Below, piece by piece: positions 4,674 to 6,068 of a stretch of DNA of 6,068 nucleotides (the first letter of the stretch is position 1; every line of letters begins with the position of its first letter). Origin of the DNA: Comamonadaceae bacterium (GTDB lineage: Bacteria; Pseudomonadota; Gammaproteobacteria; Burkholderiales; Burkholderiaceae); NCBI GenBank assembly GCA_947484245.1, contig CANKOT010000136.1, positions 1 through 6,068 of the forward strand. Direction: 5' to 3'. The notes beneath the pieces were generated by a model. The model was not told the DNA's origin. It worked only from the letters and a program-made list of their open reading frames with translations, and made no database searches. Both the position numbers and the translations under genes were made by a program.

Positions 4674-5678
4674 TCAATCCTGTTTGAGATCAAGTCTCTT
4701 GACGATGTCTTCCCAGCGCTTGAGTTCGGCCATGACCAGTTGGTCTGCTTGTGGCGTGGTGTTTTTCATCGTTTCCAGCCCCAGTTTTTCCAGCGCTGTC
4801 CGAGTTTCGGGGTCGTCAAGCGCTTGCTGTAGCAGCGCATTGAGGCGGGCCATCACAGGCGCTGGGATTTTGCCTGGGACGGCCAAGATATAGGTTGATT
4901 CAAAAACATAACCTGGGACACCGGCTTCGGCGATCGTGGGCAATTGTTCCCATCCCTTCATTCGTTTCTCTCCAGTGGTCGCCAACGCAACGATCCGGTT
5001 GTCTTTGAGCAGTGGCAGCGCCAGACTGGGGCTGGCAAAAGCAACCGGCACGCGGCCACTCACGAGATCGTTGACGGTGTCGGATACACCTTTATAGGCA
5101 ATGTGCTCCATTTGCACACCTGCCAGAGACTTGAAAAGTTCGGCGCCAAGATGAGGGTTGCTGGCTTGTCCAGCTGAGGAAAAGGCAAGTTTTCCGTCAT
5201 CGGCTTTGGCCCGAGCGATCAAGTCTCGGACTGTTTTGACATTGAGTGAGGGAGAGACCACCAAAAAATTAGAACTGCTGCTGAAGATGCCCACAGCCGA
5301 CATTTCTTGCACGGTATAACCAGCTGTCTTGGGTCGCAGCATGGGGCCCAGCGCGTGGGCAAGCGTCCCGTTGACGACCAGGGTGTAACCGTCGGGTGCC
5401 GATCTGGCGACGACTGCGGTGCCAATCGTGCCACCAGCACCGCCGCGATTTTCGATCGTGAACATCTGACCACTCGCACTGGCCATGTATTTGGCAATGG
5501 CACGGGCCATCAAATCAGTCGGACCGCCCGCAGAATAGGGCACCACGATTCGTACAGGTTTGGTCGGGAAATCCTGTGCGATCGAGGAGGTCGGCAAAGC
5601 AGTCACTGACAAGGCAAGGCAAAAAGCCGCGGTGCGCCCACATTGGCCCAGCAAATTTGAAGCGAATAATAAATTCAT
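4674..5678 (-). CDS. Bug/TctC-family periplasmic substrate-binding protein
   Basis: This 334-residue protein starts at ATG 5678, preceded by AAAGGAG and GAGG. Upstream in-frame codons to 5771 look like leader, not protein. A signal peptide (about 1-34: GRTAAFCLALSVTALPTSSIA, then QDFPTKPVRIVVPYSAGG) directs export. Family hallmarks are present: PYSAGGPTDLMARAIA at 47-62, ENRGGAGGTIG at 76-86, APDGYTL at 94-100, AYKG at 194-197, and LPTIAEAGVPGY at 246-257. Such proteins capture small carboxylates or related organic compounds in the periplasm. In tripartite tricarboxylate transporters they hand them to TctA/TctB, but betaproteobacteria carry many orphan copies. No TctA or TctB gene is in view. 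It is likely co-transcribed with the NTF2-like gene and divergent from the dehydrogenase-like gene, which points to a catabolic locus. The ligand cannot be deduced. Confidence 0.95.
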   Translation of the reverse strand: MNLLFASNLLGQCGRTAAFCLALSVTALPTSSIAQDFPTKPVRIVVPYSAGGPTDLMARAIAKYMASASGQMFTIENRGGAGGTIGTAVVARSAPDGYTLVVNGTLAHALGPMLRPKTAGYTVQEMSAVGIFSSSSNFLVVSPSLNVKTVRDLIARAKADDGKLAFSSAGQASNPHLGAELFKSLAGVQMEHIAYKGVSDTVNDLVSGRVPVAFASPSLALPLLKDNRIVALATTGEKRMKGWEQLPTIAEAGVPGYVFESTYILAVPGKIPAPVMARLNALLQQALDDPETRTALEKLGLETMKNTTPQADQLVMAELKRWEDIVKRLDLKQD

Positions 5679-5687
5679 GTCCTCTTT

Positions 5688-5694
5688 CTCCTTT
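5688..5694 (-). promoter_or_regulatory. Ribosome-binding site AAAGGAG of the TctC-type gene
   Basis: AAAGGAG lies 9 bases before ATG 5678, with a second GAGG 2 bases before it. It fixes the start at 5678, directly before the signal peptide, instead of the upstream in-frame codons. Confidence 0.75.
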
Positions 5695-5925
5695 TGGGTT
5701 GTATGAGGCTGCAGATGCGCTTTCGAATGAATCCGTTGCGCATCGCAAAGCCCTTGTCTCTTTGGCCGCAAGCATAGCCTGTTTCAATGGAATAAGGGGT
5801 AATTTTGGGAGTTTGCAGATTTCACTCAAGCTTCATAAGCCGCCCCATTTTTCAAGGTGATAAATGATTGACTGCTTCAGCGACACCACTTCTTGGGTGA
5901 GATGATTGCGCTTTCATCGAAAAAC

Positions 5926-5932
5926 GAGGAGG
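5926..5932 (+). promoter_or_regulatory. Strong ribosome-binding site GAGGAGG
   Basis: GAGGAGG is followed by a 7-base spacer and ATG 5940. This is the best evidence that the short open frame at the right edge is a real gene start. Confidence 0.8.
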
Positions 5933-5939
5933 CATCAAC

Positions 5940-6068
5940 ATGTTTCGGATTGCTCGAGCCAATCTTTGGCACCACACGGCCTTTGCCGAAAAAATCAGTG
6001 CTTTTCCAAACCTCACCCTTGAGACCTTTGACCGCATGGACGCCCCCCGTGCATGGTCCGCTTTGGAG
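5940..6068 (+). CDS. Probable 2-hydroxyacid dehydrogenase, N-terminus (3' partial)
   Basis: The frame opens at ATG 5940 behind a strong GAGGAGG site and stays open for 43 codons to the window edge. The opposite strand has a 61-codon frame here without a comparable start signal. The visible protein, MFRIARANLWHHTAFAEKI followed by FPNLTLETFDRMDAPRAWSALE, is soluble with no signal peptide. It resembles the first strand, helix and second strand of the N-terminal domain of D-isomer-specific 2-hydroxyacid dehydrogenases, where an (R/K)IAxAN strand leads into a helix. The NAD-binding motif and catalytic residues would lie outside the window, so the family call is tentative. Being divergent from a TctC-type binding protein gene fits a role in oxidising or reducing the imported acid or a breakdown product. 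That a gene starts here is much surer than its function. Confidence 0.6.
   Translation, partial: MFRIARANLWHHTAFAEKISAFPNLTLETFDRMDAPRAWSALE

Larger units (their letters stand above)
5679..5939. promoter_or_regulatory. Divergent intergenic control region
   Basis: This 261-bp gap separates the divergent TctC-type and dehydrogenase-like genes and should hold both promoters. It contains TTGCG-CAT-CGCAA at 5736-5748, a perfect 5-3-5 inverted repeat 58 bp upstream of the TctC ATG, and GATGA-N8-TCATC at 5901-5918. I found no convincing -35/-10 pair in either direction and no regulator gene in the window. Short frames across the gap look like chance. Confidence 0.5.

Noticed and set aside
5515..5829. 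104-codon - strand frame over the TctC signal peptide region and upstream gap
   Set aside because: It overlaps the well-supported TctC-type gene in another frame and has no ribosome-binding site.
5852..6037. 61-codon - strand frame at the right edge
   Set aside because: It lies opposite the + strand gene with the strong GAGGAGG site, and its Arg/Ser/Ala-rich product resembles nothing.
1..6068. CRISPR array, tRNA, transposon ends or long direct repeats
   Set aside because: Scanning by eye found no regularly spaced repeats, no tRNA-like cloverleaf and no transposase.

Overview
The window looks like a piece of chromosome from a betaproteobacterium, most likely order Burkholderiales and perhaps Comamonadaceae. 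The evidence is indirect: a Bug/TctC-type substrate-binding protein, a secreted Tim44-domain protein of the kind common in that group, a remnant of the 'lipo-like' YiiX/YebB cysteine hydrolase family, and moderate GC content. No rRNA, tRNA, CRISPR array, IS element or phage gene was seen. Family names come from reading motifs by eye; no database search was possible.

Left part (1-1581). The window opens inside an HD-domain gene on the + strand, with a metal-binding pattern like cyclic-nucleotide phosphodiesterases. Its 3' end overlaps a convergent remnant of a YiiX/YebB-like (permuted NlpC/P60) hydrolase gene. The remnant lacks both ends, including the region of the catalytic cysteine. The remnant abuts the stop codon of an apparently intact isochorismatase-family cysteine hydrolase on the - strand.

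Middle part (1582-3931). All genes lie on the - strand. Reading in transcription order (high to low coordinate) they are a short BLUF blue-light sensor, a 68-residue four-cysteine zinc-ribbon-like protein 27 bp behind it, an unrecognised 117-residue protein with an SH3/KOW-like core, and a secreted, membrane-anchored Tim44-domain protein. The gaps hold several inverted repeats. These include an 18-bp near-palindrome at the predicted Tim44 transcription start, a 16-bp perfect palindrome in a candidate promoter spacer upstream of the 117-residue gene, and a 13-bp perfect hairpin between the Tim44 and isochorismatase genes.

Right part (3932-6068). A Bug/TctC-type periplasmic binding protein gene is followed by an NTF2/SnoaL-fold protein, close enough to form one operon. 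Divergent from them, across a 261-bp gap, a new + strand gene starts with a strong ribosome-binding site and runs off the window; its first 43 residues suggest a 2-hydroxyacid dehydrogenase. Together these resemble the edge of a catabolic locus for an organic acid or aromatic-type compound, with uptake binding protein, accessory enzyme and dehydrogenase. The substrate cannot be read from the sequence.

No clear, complete novel system is visible. The best leads are the BLUF/zinc-ribbon pair, the unrecognised 117-residue protein with its palindromic upstream region, and the doubly truncated hydrolase remnant.
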